A stretch of DNA of 64,000 nt from Rhea pennata. Its lineage: Eukaryota; Chordata; Aves; Rheiformes; Rheidae. The first letter of the stretch is position 1, and each line of letters begins with the position of its first letter. The position numbers were made by a program, and so were the translations under genes. The notes below the pieces were generated by a model. The model was given only the letters and a program-made list of their open reading frames with translations. It was not told the DNA's origin and did no database searches. Positions 12,294 to 26,552 of the stretch are shown piece after piece. The stretch spans positions 20,164,666 through 20,228,665 of the forward strand of contig NC_084663.1 in NCBI RefSeq assembly GCF_028389875.1, in the 5' to 3' direction.

Positions 12294-15240
12294 TTAGTCC
12301 TATAATTTACAACCGTGGCTGGATCATTAGGCAAAACGACTGCATTGATGAATTCTTTCAGGCAGTCAAGTAGTCCCAGGTTACCCCTAGGTACCCCTAA
12401 ATGAGCAGATTTTTTTAAACATCTACAATATCTTTTTTTTTTCCTGAATATTAAGCATCTGGTTACAGACAGGTTTGAGACATTAGTACGTTGCAAATGG
12501 CACAACTCTAGATGGTCTCGATGATCATCTAGAACATATTCATATGAGATTCATCTATTACATATGCTTATGAAGGTTAAAGCCTTTGTCTGCTAAGGTC
12601 AAAATTCTGCAGTTTCTTAATTGTGTATTTACCTGTTTACTGAAATAGTGGCACAACAACCAGCAGTTTTTAAGCAGACTGCTTTTTAAAGCTATAAAAT
12701 GTTCAAAAGGCAAAACTCATTATCAGTGTTACTTCTTTTTTTTTCTTTCTTTTTCTACAGAATTATTTTAGAACAAATTTGTCCTAGTAAGAAGTTATAC
12801 TTAGGTGTTATACTACATGAAGCATATGGTCACCTAAAAAAAAACATTTTTATTCCACTGAACATTAACTCACAAGTAAAAACTGTCCCTTGAAAAAAAA
12901 GGAGTAAAATTCATCAGCATTAAAGATTAATTAAAAATTCACTAAAGATTCATGAAAGATTCAAGCCATTCATTATAAACTGATTTTTGTTATACTAACT
13001 CGTACTGTTAGAGTATTCTATTGGAATATTCTTAGAGTAGCTTAAGAATACAAGATTTGTGCAGCCATGAAATTATAAAGCCTCTTAAGACATGAATAAT
13101 AAGCATGTTCTATTTTTGCACAAATATTTCAGGCTGAGAAAAAGTTTACTTCTCAGTAAGACTTGACTCAGCACAAATAAATTTTACTCCGCTAAGATCT
13201 AAGTATGTGCCGTCCTCATGATTTAATCCTGTGCTTGACTAGTATTTTTAAAATGTATATAATCTTTTAAAATAACTGATGCTTAGTTCATTCCCCAAGA
13301 GCTCAATATAACAGGACATACAGACCAAAAATGGAAAAGGCTCAGGATGAAAAGCTGGTATATATCCTCTCCTCTGTCTCTTATGCAATGAAGAGTAAAT
13401 ATCCAAGAATGAACATGGGATCAAAAATGAACTGGGCAAGCCAGGAATAGCCTCAAGGCAGAGCAAGACTTGTAGCATCTCATTACCTATCTCAGAGGAA
13501 AATAGCAGTGTTTTCTCCCCATTTACACTTTAATCTCCTTCTAAAACCATATGAGACTTGAGTGCTTTGATCCAGTTGCCATCACGTAGCAAGAGTAGTG
13601 TTCTGCCGAGACACTTCTGGCAGGGAGCAAAAGATGCTCGGTAAACAGAGAAAATGTGAAGGCAAAGGACCGTCACAGGGATGCCCTCAGCCGGCTTTTA
13701 GAATTCAGAGTTCTTGGAGGAAAGCCCTGAAATTGTTATCTAGTAGGGCAAATCTTCTGCCTTTCAAAAGAATGAACAGGAGAAAAACTTCCCAAGAGGA
13801 AATCTGCAAGGATAGTTTCAGCTTTGCATTGTTCTCTCCATTTTTCCTCAAAACATGGAAGATCTGATCAGATACCTCAAACCTGAAATATTTAGTGAAA
13901 ATATTCACTAAAGGCATTATCAGGTTGTTTTCTCATAAGCATAAGAGTGAATTCTAGTGGTGCTTGATACATTTCAAGCTATATATAATTATAGCAATAA
14001 AACATCCTATCTTGTTAAATTTGTTAGCTCCTCCAAAATGTTGCTGATCTCTTCTAAAGGGATGAGTGCAGTTAGTGATTTTAGATACATTATTATACTT
14101 AGAAATTACAGAAATTTCACACTTATAATTGATTGTAAAACAGAAAAAAAAAAGAGAAATTATTTAATAAGGCTATACATTTACTTTTTTGCTTACAAAA
14201 TATTTTCCACTGTGGATCTAATTTGCTGAAATGCTGACAAGACTGGGACTAAATGACACAGCACAGACAGCATTAATATTGCAAAACAGATGTTCAACAA
14301 GTCGCTATCTAGTTTTGGGGTTTTTTTCTTAACAATCAAGAAATCACAAGTGATACGCAGATTTTTGTATAACAGCAGCTCCATTGTGCAAAAAAATAAC
14401 TCTTTAATGTACATTTTATTCAACAAAACTGTTATATATTGAAAGATGAATGAATCAACTGCTAGCTGCTCATTGTTCAGCATCATTTGTTTGGTTATAC
14501 TCTTAAGTAACATGTCAGACAATATATGAATAATATTCTAACATTCCTGCATGAGTTGTTTTAGATTTTCATCCTGACAAAATCCAATGGATTTACCTGG
14601 ACTGATTCCAAAAACTCTTCTAGAATTGTCTGATCTTAAGCTAGTTCATGAGCTAGACAAGTTAGCCTTTAATCTGTTTCACATCATCATAGTAAATTCA
14701 CCTTTAAGTACAGACAATCCCAAAGGAGGCTGTAATCAATCTTAAGATCTCAAGGAAAGAGATGAAAGAAATATGAGGGGAATGTGGAACACCCTGGCTT
14801 ACAAAGGAAGAAAGAATCAGAATTCTTCCCCCCAAAATTCTGCTCTAGCCAGAAACACTATAATGTGAGCCAGTGAGCACCCACTCCTTGCTATGTGCCT
14901 GATTAGCCTTAATGGGTTATAGAGGCTCTCCGGAGCAAATAAAAAGGAGAGAAATCCAGCCCGACAGCCAGACCACTACATTGACTCCTACTACTGAAAG
15001 AATATATCTTAAAAAAAGAGTGTTTCTACCAGGCTATCTAAAGCAACAGTTCTTTAACAAGTGATAATATCCTTCTGAATTCTAGTAACATAGGAGCCAC
15101 TCGCTCAAGGTGGTTTATCAACAATCCAACAGTGCCATCTATCAGATTTCATTAAAATTATATTTTTCCTTATGGCAACACAAATCTGTGTGTGGTTCTC
15201 TAATACTAAACTTGCAAGGTTTGAACAACCAAAGGTGTAC

Positions 15241-15264
15241 AAAAAAAAAAAAAAAAAAAAAAAA
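15241..15264 (+). repeat. Poly-A run, 24 nt
   Basis: Twenty-four uninterrupted A residues after GGTGTAC. No retrogene body was recognised upstream. Confidence 0.95.
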
Positions 15265-16930
15265 GGAAATATACTAAAATATACATATACTAAATTCATG
15301 CACGCAAAGCTCTACCTAATGGCAAAGGTACGATACATTTTACGCATAGTACAGGGATAAAGATATTCTTCTCTGTTCTATCAGGAAGTCAAAAAGAACA
15401 AGCAGATTACCTTTGCTTTTAAAAACTATTACTTCTATGCATTAGAGATCAGTTAAATTCTTTTTCAGCAACTGGGTTATCCTCTCTTGTTCTAGTGACT
15501 TCAGTTGATTACCAAATGGTCATTTTAAGATAAAAGTTTGAAATCCTCTCTGAAACTCTGCAATCCAACAGCAGAATGTACCGAATCAAACAGGAATAAA
15601 AATAAATTTTGTAACATTTAATATAATGGAGAAAGAGGTAGCTCCATAAACAAAATATTTTTTTTAACTTAATTTTTGAAAAAGTTATTATTAGCAAATA
15701 GTGTGTCTTTTCTTGTCCTGGAAGTTGAAATCAGTAGATGCAGTGGCATGCAACTAGCATTTCAGAAATAGGAGACACCTATATCTTAGCTGACTTTCAA
15801 TTTCAAGCCTGTAAATTTTAGTTTCTTTTCCTTAATTGAATAAAACTACACTACAGAAATGTAACATAATTAAAACAAAGGAAGTGTAATAATTGCAGGT
15901 GATTCAGAGGATAGGAAATACTCCCAACAGAGACTCAGGTAGGGAGAAATAAGATGTCACCTATACATTTTAATAAACAGTACTGCTTTTTCTTAAAATA
16001 CATCGAGCAATAATGCAAATCTTCTGAGAAGTCAAGTGGAGCCCCTTTCTGTTAACTCAGACTAACAGCTTGTCACTGTACAGTAGTAAACACACAGTTA
16101 CAAGAAGGTAAAAATCCCCCCTTTGCAGTTAGCTCTCTTCACTACCGTACAAGAATGGTCCTACCCTCAGACCAGCAAGCATTATGGACCTATAACAGAT
16201 AGATTTGCAGACACAGGTAATTCTGTGATGGAGTGGGACCAAAAATTAGATGTTTCTGGTCTTAAATTTATGTGATGGGTTTTATTCCAGTCCATAGCTA
16301 TACTGAAAAGACCTATAACTGGATCACAATGAGCAAATCAAATTAAACACTATCTGACAAGTTATATGAAATTCATTGCATAAATTATTCAGTAATATTT
16401 TTCTTCATTTTGCCAAATTTATAGAGCTGGTAGAACAATTAGTAAATTATTCAAAGATGGATGAATCTCTCTTCCAGTTTATTGGCATTTAAATATTCTA
16501 GATTGTATGCAAAGTATTATATTCATCAGCAAAGTATCTGAAATTATTTGCAAACTAAGCAAACATCTAAAATTTATGACTAATCATATATATGTTTAAA
16601 TTGGCAGTATTATAAAGCGGACCCCTGCAACTCAAAATATAGAAGAGTATTTAAACAGAAATACATCTTTTACAATGAGTAGAAAAAGTAATTCTCTCAT
16701 TAACTATTAAATAATTGCTGCTTTTGTTCTTTTCTGGACAACCTCAGTAGAAAGATTTGCCTGAATAGTCTACTGGCTAGCTTTGACCTAGGCACCTAAT
16801 TTTTAGATATCTAACACTGGGCAAGATGAATTTTGTCTGATGCTTTGGAATCAGTGGGCTGCACAGATTCATAGTTTAATCAATAGTTTGCATTATGAAT
16901 AATCCAATAGCATCTTAAAAATGCATATAA

Positions 16931-17020
16931 AGTGGGATTTTCAAAAGTTCACAGTACTGGCCTATCTCTGCCCCCATTAAAGTCAATGGGAGTTTTATCA
17001 CTGACTTACTGGAGCAGTTA
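16931..17020. repeat. Fossil interspersed-repeat footprint ('AAGTCAATGGGAG' type)
   Basis: GTGGGATTTTCAAAAGTTCA, then GGCCTATCTCTGCCCCCATT, AAAGTCAATGGGAGTTTTAT and CACTGACTT resemble an old, widespread sauropsid repeat pattern ('gattttcaaaagc...ctctgctcccattgaagtcaatgggagtttt'). The 4.34-kb segment looks like the opposite strand of the same core. The assignment is from pattern memory and both copies are decayed. Confidence 0.4.
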
Positions 17021-20000
17021 AGACGCAGAAAGGGGATAATTTGAAAGCTTCTGATATAGCAAATTTGGCAACATCAGTTCAGGGCTGAGCACCTTAAAAA
17101 GTCTTACCCTCCATCATAAATCTTCAAACTTAAATCTACTCTTTGCTATTGCCATGTATTCCCAAAGTATGAAACTGAGTTAGGCAGATACAACTATTTT
17201 GGATCTATATGTTTATTTTAAGCAGTTTTAGATAGGTTAAGGAGAAATAAGAATGTAAGACTTTTTCATATTACAAACTCTAGTCGAGAAATTAAATTTA
17301 TTAGAATAAGTTTTAACATTTTATTTCATTATTTGAATTGATATTAAAGGTTGTATCTCATAGATTATATCAGGAAACACTAATATCCATTGATGCTGGT
17401 TTAACATCACCATGAACCTATACTCAGAAGAAAATGCTTGCGTAGTTTACTCCTACCCGCGAAAGAGTAATGTGTTTGAGATGAAGGACAAAGAGGTCAC
17501 AGACAATATTGTTAAACCCCAAAAATACACTTTAATCAGAAATATTTTCTGTTACAGATGGAAATGTTGAAGAAGTTACATTTTTTTTGTTCTTTCTACC
17601 ATGTTCTAGCATATGAAATGTTCTATCATAATGAACGTGAATTCTGTCTTCTTCGAGGAGACCACAGTGTGGGTCATTCGAAAGCTACCTTTATAATTCC
17701 TCTATTCAGAATCAGCATGTCTGAATAGACATGTACCCAGATACAATCTGTAACCAGGGACTGACCTGGATCTGCAACAGAGAAAACAGAACTCTGCAGT
17801 ATCGTTTGATAAAAACAGTATACTGTTTTAAATGGTCCGAAGGAAAAACTCTTCAGCAAATGCTGATATAGCTATGCAACAACTGCAGTTCTAGCACAGT
17901 GCAGAAGTCCCCTGTTTATAACCAAACACATTGACATTCAGTAAACAGTGCTGCATAAAATTTCATCTCCCTGTAGGGAAAATTTAAATTTACTTTATTA
18001 TTCCTTTGGAATATTTTAAATGAGAAAAAAATGAAGATAAAGTGCAGTTGACCCTAGGCATTATAAATGCCATTAAGGTTCTTGCTCTGCTAGGCCCATC
18101 TGTTGCTTTTCAGGCCAGCTATTCATTAACCTTATTAGTACCAGCCCCTATAGCCTTGAATTGACATTTCCCTGGTTAATATGGAAAGCCCATTTCCTAG
18201 CAGACACGGAAAGGTTGATTAAAGAATTTGTATGACTTATCTAATAGATGCAGTAGGATAGAGCAACAACTGGTCTGCAGTCTGCCAGATCCAATGCGAA
18301 ATCCTATTCTTTGGGCTTCTAGCGCACTATGGTGCTCTTACATATTAAAATGCAGCTTTGCACGGCTACTCTCCTAATCAAATCAGTAGAAAAATCAGTC
18401 TTCTTGGCATCAGTAATAATCTCTATCTGTTGCAATAATATGAATCCTACTGGTATACTATCGGATTTTGTACTAGATTTACTGATGAGCTGAAAAAACA
18501 ACAGCAAATGTATTCAATCAGCTGATATACCCAGCAGCTTAAAATGATGTGAATATAAAAACTGTTTATCAAATTTAACCCACTCATAGGAAGTCACAGT
18601 AAGGTGAATGGTTTAGTTTTTAATCCCAGCTGAAAATTCATGCAATTTTTTGCTTCCATAAAGAGTATTGTGAGGAATTTAATTTGAGGAATGAATTTAG
18701 AAGGGAATGTTTTTCTGTTTCCATTTTCGATTTGGTATTGCAGGCATAAACATAATTCCAGATATTTCTAAACTTGCACACACCAGAATAAGTGTTTTAG
18801 AAAGCAAATACAAATTCCTTTCATGCAGTAAGTTTCATAGCAAAAGCTGACAGTGTTTCACATAATAAAAAGGAATGATCAACTCTTTTCTGTCAAGGGG
18901 ATGTTTGTAATTATTTCTAAAAAGCCTAGAAGTAAAAGTAAATGAACTAATAGGTTAAACTAGGCAGGGAAGGTTCAGTAGCCTTTCTCAGCATTCCTTT
19001 GGCATTTTTGGTACTTCTTATATCTGTAGCAATACAAAGTAATTTTCAGATAATTTTTTCCCATAAGTTAAATGTCAGGATAATTTATAGAGTTGCCCTA
19101 TTCTCTCTTACCAGTTTATTTAGTTAGAAGGAAGCCTTTTAGGATTTTAAGGCTAAAATTAAGATTGTCCTTCCTGAAACACCCAACTCAGCAATTCAGC
19201 AATGTAATCAGCTAAAAATATCTGACCTACAGAAATGACTACAGTTACTGTAGGTACTGGAAAATATACAGCTGCCCAAAGCTCTGTTTCTCCAAGGACA
19301 CAGTCATCAAGCAGTTTATGTCTGTTAATTGTTGTGTGTCTCTTCTTGTGAAACTACCTGTCGCCGCAATACCTGTCCTAAACCTGTGTAACTCACAGCC
19401 TCTCTTTTCCCATTTGAATCCTTTTCAACCATCTTTTACAAGCCAACCTTAATTGAGGTGAAAAAAAAATAAAAGTATAACATATGGTGTAGAATAAATG
19501 GTATAGATATGATACCAAGCCCAGAGACATCAATGGAAAGATTTGCAGAAGCTTCAGCTGGTTTAGGAATAAAAGTTCACTGCATAAGCACGTGCGTCGC
19601 TGATAACGTTGCCTGTGCACACTGTCTCTCAGCCCGGTGTCCTGACTGGACGCTCTCCTGTATATAAATGCATCCGAGGACCAAGCCTGCATCCTTATTC
19701 CCTTGAAGAAATGTTGATATTCCCAAGCGTTAAGTAACCAAAATGCTAACTCAAAAAGAACTGCATAAAAATACTGCTTTAATACAGATAAGGAAAATCG
19801 GTCTCTCTTGGAATTTCTAACGCTGATGTGTAAATTTTAAAGACAATTTGAGTCTGGTAAGAACCTCACAGGTTGGATGCCTACCTGAAGGGCATTGATG
19901 TATCTGGTCAGTTTAGCTGGTGATTTTAGGGAAAGAACCTCTCTTCTGAGGCACGACTGCTAGATAGGATGAGGAAATGCAAAGGTGAGCATCAAGCTGA

Positions 20001-20204
20001 ATGTCCACAAAAAGTAAAAGGAGAAAAACAACAAGATTTCTTCAGATCTCAGAAACAGGTTTACTTCAGATTTGAATCGAGAAAGGGGTTAAGAAATGGA
20101 TTGTTTCTTATTTTATCATTTTTAGTTGTTAATAATTATTTTTTTAAAAAAATAACTACAGCACTTTAAAATATCCTTAGTATTTCAGTAAGACTCACAG
20201 AGGC

Positions 20205-20228
20205 AAAAAAAAAAAAAAAAAAAAAAAA
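20205..20228 (+). repeat. Poly-A run, 24 nt
   Basis: Twenty-four uninterrupted A residues following GAGGC. A 20-bp perfect AT palindrome (TTATTTTTTT/AAAAAAATAA, 20136-20155) lies 49 bp upstream. No retroposed body was seen. Confidence 0.95.
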
Positions 20229-22595
20229 GGCCAGAAACTGCCTGTCTGCTCCTCTGCCTTTATCCCTCTGCAAAATGCCGAGCTCGAGCTGGAAGTCTGT
20301 ACCAGATAACTCTCCTGCTCCCAGTGCAATATTCCTGGGGAAGCAAGGCTGGCCATAACTACCCAAGCGCCCTCTTCCTAACGGGACAGCACGTTATCCA
20401 GCAATCACGAGGAAGCCTTTATGGGTGGGAGATTTCATGTGAAAATATAAGGTACCAAAAGAGAAGTTTCACACCTAGGAAGCCTCTTTTTCTCAGGGTA
20501 ATTATTTCTTTCTTTTTTTTTTTTTTCCTGCACACTCAGCTCTTCCAGTTTATTTGCCATAACTGCACCTTCCCCCGTTTGCTGCCGCAAAGCTTGTGCT
20601 TCCCTATAGCTTGCATAGCACTACCTCGTAATGCTGTTCCTAGCTGAAATCAAGATCCCTTTTAAAAAACGCTGTATGTACAGAAGAGAAATCACTGTCC
20701 CTTATCCTTTATAACTGAACAAAAGTAAAATATAGAATGTGTGGGGAAAACAGACATTTTTAATCCCATTATTTAGATGGTATTTTTTTCTTCTTCTTCT
20801 GCCATCATTTGTTCGCCAGCAGAGTGAGGCCAAGCACAAAATACCTTCCCAGTAATCCTTGTTAGTGCTGTTAAGAATTACCGACGTAAGTATTAGAGAG
20901 GAATATTGAATACTTTTTTCCCACACAATTAGAAGAATAGTCATTTTTTCTTCCAGTAAAAAGAAAGAAAAATCCAGAGATCATGACTCAGCTTCAAAAC
21001 AAATACTCAGAATTTAGATTCTGCCAAAAAGAATACCATAATGTAAATATTTTCTTTGAAGTAATGGAAGTTCATCTCATATCCAGGAGAATTTAATGCA
21101 CATTTCTCAAATAATCTATCCAAATGCATATTACTCAAATACCAAAGAAGCTCCTTCCATCTAGAAAAAGAAGAGGGCATGTCTCTCAATCTTATAGTAA
21201 TTGAAGAGATGGACTGCCAAGGTTTTAAATGTGCAGGGAGCAGGTGAGTTTGCACTGCTGACAGCAAAAAAAGCAACCCAGTAACAACTGGAAAGCTTTC
21301 CTTGTGAACTAAGTTATGTAAATTGAAGAATGCCCTTACTGTCAGTGGGTATATTATTTCGAAGGAGACAGACAACTATGTTAATCTCCCTTCTGCTTAA
21401 TCCCTGTCTCTCCACAAATCATCATGTCGGCAGTTTAAACAGATTTAGATGTGACTGAAATCAAGAAAAGGAGATAGTCTCAGGATGCTGAGGCTGATGC
21501 AGGCCTCCAAGAGGTAATTTTGTTTGTGGCAGAGAGAGAGTGCAGGAGAGAGAGTAAATCTAACAAATCTAACAAAGCAGCCCTCTGGCCCGGCCCTGAG
21601 GATCAAATCCAATTCTACCAAGATACACATTAAGCCCTGTCTATCACAGCTTTGCCCTTGAAAAGACAAATAATGATGAGATTCACCTCGTTCTGCTTGT
21701 CTCTGGAGAGAAGAGACAGAAGACATTTAGGCAACCTGAACTACTGTTCGTTTTGAATATCTTTTATTATTTAATGCTTATTATCTTAGAGTAGAGTAAA
21801 AAAGACAGTTAACTCTATTAGTCCTTTTAACCACTTGCTATACCTTAAATAGCAAGAGATAATCACTAGAATAATAAAAGCAGTCAGTAACTGAGAGCGC
21901 TGTGATCAGTAGAACAGTGTCTCGTGCATTACGCAAGTTGAGCAAATTATTTATTGCAAACCACCTCTGTGTTTCCCCTTTTAGGCAAAAAGGACCAATT
22001 TCTACTTAATGTTGTGCTGAAAAGCATTGTGTAAAATATTCTGAAAAGACTACTCAGAATTGGAAAAAAAAAACAGTGCAACTTTGAATATTTAATCTAA
22101 TCATTTTCTGATAGTATACAAGTTAGGTTCACTCGTTTTCTGTCTGTGCCCAGACCCTGTCAAAATCAGTTCTTTAGCACTATTTTTCAGTACTTAATAG
22201 TCAAGTTTTAGATGAAAGAGATTCTTTTTCAATAAGGATTACTAGCGTGCTACTCTTGAAGTTTTTTACAACAGAAATTCTATCATTTAATCGTTTTAGC
22301 TTTAACTCTTATCTGATTAAATTAGCATTTGTAAGGCTACACCTAAAATAACAAAAATAGTCTTTGAAATAATCTTCAATACAAAGAAAATTATAATTAC
22401 TTAGGTGGTCTGCATGATTAGAGCTTGCCATTCTATGTCTTAGAAGAAAACCAGAAAATTAATTAGTTAATGTTAGTGATACACTTTGACAATGAAAAGC
22501 CCTATGAAAGTGGTAAGAATTATTACAGTTATTAGACAGCACAACTAGCCCCTACTCAATTAAAAATTTGAAGTAATTTCACTGACCTAAAGAAA

Positions 22596-22954
22596 ATGTC
22601 ATTGTTTCAACTCCTTGGGCCAGAGCCCTGGTGTCTAGCTGGTGGGTTGAGGGAAAAGCAGAAGAAAAGCCAGGCAGACCTTCAACGTGTAAGGCTGTGG
22701 TGCCCTTTGAGACCAACCGTAAGGCTGCAAGTTTCAGCATCCAGCAGTGGCCAGAAATTGATCTTCAGCTGGAAGCTGCAAGAGAAAAATCCTCTCTGTC
22801 CCGTTCTGCTGACAAGTGCCGTCTCTGGTATCACGGGATCTTTCCCACCCTAAGAAGGGAACACATGGGGAAGAGCTGGGGAGACATCACAGCATGGGAA
22901 ATGGAGCTTGTGTTTGTACTCTCCTCGGAATGTTCTCCTCTGAAACATTCCTAG
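22596..22954 (+). other. GC-richer patch with two overlapping open frames, unidentified
   Basis: About 350 bp distinctly less AT-rich than its surroundings. Two plus-strand frames stay open: 85 codons from 22596 and 107 codons from 22631. I see no recognisable domain, signal peptide or clear flanking splice sites. Two long frames open over the same GC-richer sequence is typical of stop-poor composition rather than of a gene. It could be a decayed repeat or a lineage-specific exon; neither is shown. Confidence 0.25.
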
Positions 22955-23828
22955 TCATCTTCAGCTGAAATTATTTCTGAGAAAGACTTGGGTTTTGACA
23001 AAATAACATTTTAGTGTCAGAAAAAGAATTTGTCAGAAGTGCTCTGGCCTATTTTAGATGTAGAACTTTGATCCCTGGACCCTGAAGGCGGCTCTTTTGG
23101 CATGCCCTGCCTCTTTGCAGAAAATTATTATGTTGTATTTTAGCACTTTTATCTGTCTGTAGCTTTCCCTTTATTGTGTCTTGTGGAAGATGCTTTCATG
23201 TTATTCAAACATGTTACTGTGTAGTACTTGCCAGCTAGAGATTTTATGTGGGTTTAAATTGAGTTTACAACATCTGCTGTAGATTTCATTCTCAACCAAG
23301 TCTCTTTACTGATGCAATATAGTCTTTTAATTTTTGAAAATATTTTGAGATCATAGGAATGAAAGAGCTAAGAAAACATGTGATATAATATACAAATTAC
23401 ATATAATAATATTAGTATATAATTCATGGAGAATTAATTGACAAATTTAGCTTCTTTTTCTTCATTGTGAGCCACCTTTCCTGGAACTATTCATAATTCA
23501 GAGATATTAGAAGAATCCTTAACTATGGTATTTTATGGACTGTTGAATATTCATAATTTAAACTATACAGTTTCTTAAGATTACTCAGAGGAGCTGCACG
23601 ATGAAATTTCTATTCACTGATTGCTTCATCATACATGAAGAATTGCTTGTGTTTGCAAAAATTGAAAATGGGTTTTTACTAGTACTTTCTCATCACTTTT
23701 AAGATTTGCTTCATTAAAACACATTGTTCAGTGAACTACACTGCCTGGATACCTGCAACAATATTCTTACATTATTGTGCAAGTAAAAAGCATCTACTAG
23801 CATCAAGTTTAAACTAATTCTCTGATTT

Positions 23829-23853
23829 TGTGTGTGTGTGTGTATGTGTGTGT
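23829..23853 (+). repeat. (TG)n microsatellite, interrupted
   Basis: TG dinucleotides with one TA interruption (TGTGTGTGTGTGTATGTGTG then TGT), flanked by AT-rich unique sequence. Confidence 0.95.
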
Positions 23854-26497
23854 AATTAATGGAAGTTTATGGGTTTTGAATTAGACTTTGTTTCAAAAAG
23901 TGTAAAAGTTATGAATGCTTGTGTATAAAAGTGTTTCCTGGGATGATGTTTCAGTTTCAGTCACTACAAGCCAGCAATAAGCAAAGGAGGATGCAGACTA
24001 TTGAAAAGAGAAAAAAACAACCCAGCAAGGGAAATGGCATTTGCAAAGATTTTGGAATTTTAATGAGAATTAAACGCAATAGTTGGAACAATCTCAAAGT
24101 TAACTATATCACTGGAAATACAGAAAATATCTGTGACAACCCGACAGCTATTTCACATAAGGAAGAGTCTTGGCAGAGATATCAAGTGTCCTAACTAGCA
24201 GACTGTGTTGTTCTGGGGAGACGAACTGAGAGTGATGGCCACCTTATGTTGCCTGTGGCAAACGTAACCTCTTTAGAGACTAGAAAAGAAGAGAGGTGGA
24301 TGTCTGCAGTGGCTGAGTCATCACAAGCCACAGAGCACCAAACAGCCATGCTCTTTTCTGTTCAATCAAATTTTTGTATGAATTTTGTTTTGATGCTTGC
24401 ATCCTTGTTCTGGATATTCAAATATCTTTACAGAGGCACATTTTGAGGAGAACAAGCCTGTCTCCAATATCTCTGTGAAATCTTCATACCTTTGTTTATC
24501 ACACTGTTGTTTTAGACAAAAAGAGAACAGCACTATCTAAAAAGCCAAATATCATCAACAGAGTGCAGTGGGCATAGCACAACTTACTGTGGAGCTTTTC
24601 TGATTTTGACAAAAATGACACATCTAATCATAGTCTGGTGAGCTCTCTGCACTGCCACCAAAACCCCGGTGCTTCACTTAAACAGTTCAAAGTCACTGCC
24701 GCTTTCAGTCTCCAATGCACAAACATACCCAATCCATGCACATGCACTCCAGGAACATATTTGAGGTAGCACATTCCTTTGCCATTTGTAGGTCTAACCC
24801 TCCCAAGGTTACACACACAAGCCATCAACATGAAAAGAAAATCAAATTATGCTACAGAAGGGAGGAAAAATATACCATCATGTTTCAATGCAACAGCAGC
24901 AGAAACAAAACCCGAGAGGAATACAAAGAATATGTCTTGTACTGAAAGAAATTCTCAAGACAAGAATGGTCAAATTTCCCTTGCCTCATCCTCCCAGCCT
25001 CTCTCAAGCATCACACTGGTAAATTGGTTCACTCACATGTTACGGCAATGGGAAAGGAGGCTGGAATCCCAAGATTATGCCATTAACGAAGTGAGCTTTC
25101 TGCACTGACCACAGTATACAGCAATGACAAATTAGTTCACTTTCATGAAATTAATGAGATTATGGGGAAAGGACTATTTCCTCCCATGTATGATAGAAAA
25201 GACTTAAAGTGTTTTTGATGACATTGTAACTCTTAATAAAGTGATAAAAGTAAGTGCATGCAGCTGATTAATATTGTTGATGTAATGTTCTTAGACTTCT
25301 GTAAGGCCTTTGGCTTAACAACATTTTGATTACAAAATTAGAGCAACACAAAGCCAATGTGAAACCTATTAAAGGATTAAACTGGCTGATAGTTTCATAA
25401 AGGGTATGAACAGCTCCTGCCTTTAAGCCTCTACCTCAGCTGCTATTTTCTCTTGGTACTTTCTATAAGATACAGAGAGAAAGAGAAGGAAACTCCTTCA
25501 GAGAGCAAAAATGCAACTCAGTCTGAGAAGCGGCTTCTGAGAAGCGCAATTCCTTAAGGAACTCTGGGAGACTAGTAATAGAGAGAACTAAAATTGCATG
25601 ATATGTGCAATTCCCCCAAAATGAAATGGTAAAACAAATATTTTCCATTTTCAGCAGAAGTAGACAGGAGATGCTTTTTGAACATACACTGCATGAAATA
25701 TCTGTAATTAGATAAAAATAAGCACATTGGTAACAAATTTGTAGAGGACATAAAAGACTGTGTGAAAGCTAAATAAGGACAGATCATTAATACTAAGGTT
25801 GACTCACTGCTAAACATTCAATATGGAATTTAGATTCTCCCATTCTGCAAGTATGGCTGTATTTAGCCATATCAAATGCATTAAAAATTCTATCTAACCA
25901 TGATAGTAACGTATTTGAGAACATAGGGGTCAAAAGACCTAATCAGCTGAACACAACCTCCAGATGAAACAGTTTGGTCAAGACAGGTGACGCAAGCCTC
26001 AGATGCATAAAGGTGCAGGATGGTGAGTGGGGACAGGTAAGAGGTCCATTTTTCAGTATTTGGCAGTGGTGCAAACACCCACTGGGATATTCTGTTGACT
26101 AGCTCCATGATCTACAATATTATAAACATGTTATTAATGTGGAAAAAAATAATATAAAGAAGCTCTATTGACTGTAAAACACCTCACAGTAGAAGTCCTT
26201 AAGTAGTTCGATCTATCTCTGTACCTATATGACAAAAAGGCATTTCATAGTAGAAGAGTCATTGATCCAGCAAGTAATTCTATGATGAGATGCAATGATC
26301 TAGATGAAGCAAGCCAAATTCAGATTGAACATTAAACACTAAAGTTAAAGACTAATAAAACATTAAAAATATTTGCCACTGATTATGGCAGTCCTATCTC
26401 TGGAAACACTTTCAACAAGATTGGATATTTTTCTAAATGGAACATTCTGGTTCAAATAGGAATTATTTTGAAAAACTCTGGCGGACTGTGTTACACA

Positions 26498-26552
26498 GGA
26501 GGTCACATTAGATGATTACAATAGCCCCTTCATAGACTTTTATAATCTCTGG
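26498..26552 (+). mobile_element. Old CR1/L3-like LINE 3' fragment
   Basis: AGGAGGTCACATTAGATGAT, then TACAATAGCCCCTTCATAGA and CTTTTATAATCTCTGG resemble the 3' end of ancient CR1/L3-type LINEs ('ggtcagactagatgatcacaatggtcccttctggccttaaaatctatg'). It is more diverged than the other CR1 pieces and only about 55 bp are traceable. The call rests on the conserved spacing of the AGATGAT and CCCCTTC blocks and could be coincidental. Confidence 0.45.

Larger units (their letters stand above)
8230..22590. other. AT-rich noncoding DNA with homopolymer runs
   Basis: No supported exon was seen over about 14 kb. It contains two long C runs, three A runs of 24-38 nt, one 14-nt T run at 20513-20526, two perfect hairpins near 11.4 kb and one old repeat footprint near 17.0 kb, listed separately. 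An unusually even, less AT-rich stretch at 18.04-18.19 kb looks like unique sequence. Open frames of about 100-125 codons at 10775-11152 (plus) and 21007-21375 (minus) have no domain, splice context or codon pattern that I recognise. Confidence 0.55.

Noticed and set aside
21007..21375. 122-codon minus-strand open frame
   Set aside because: No recognisable motif and no flanking splice signals; hydrophobic residues reflect AT-rich codons.
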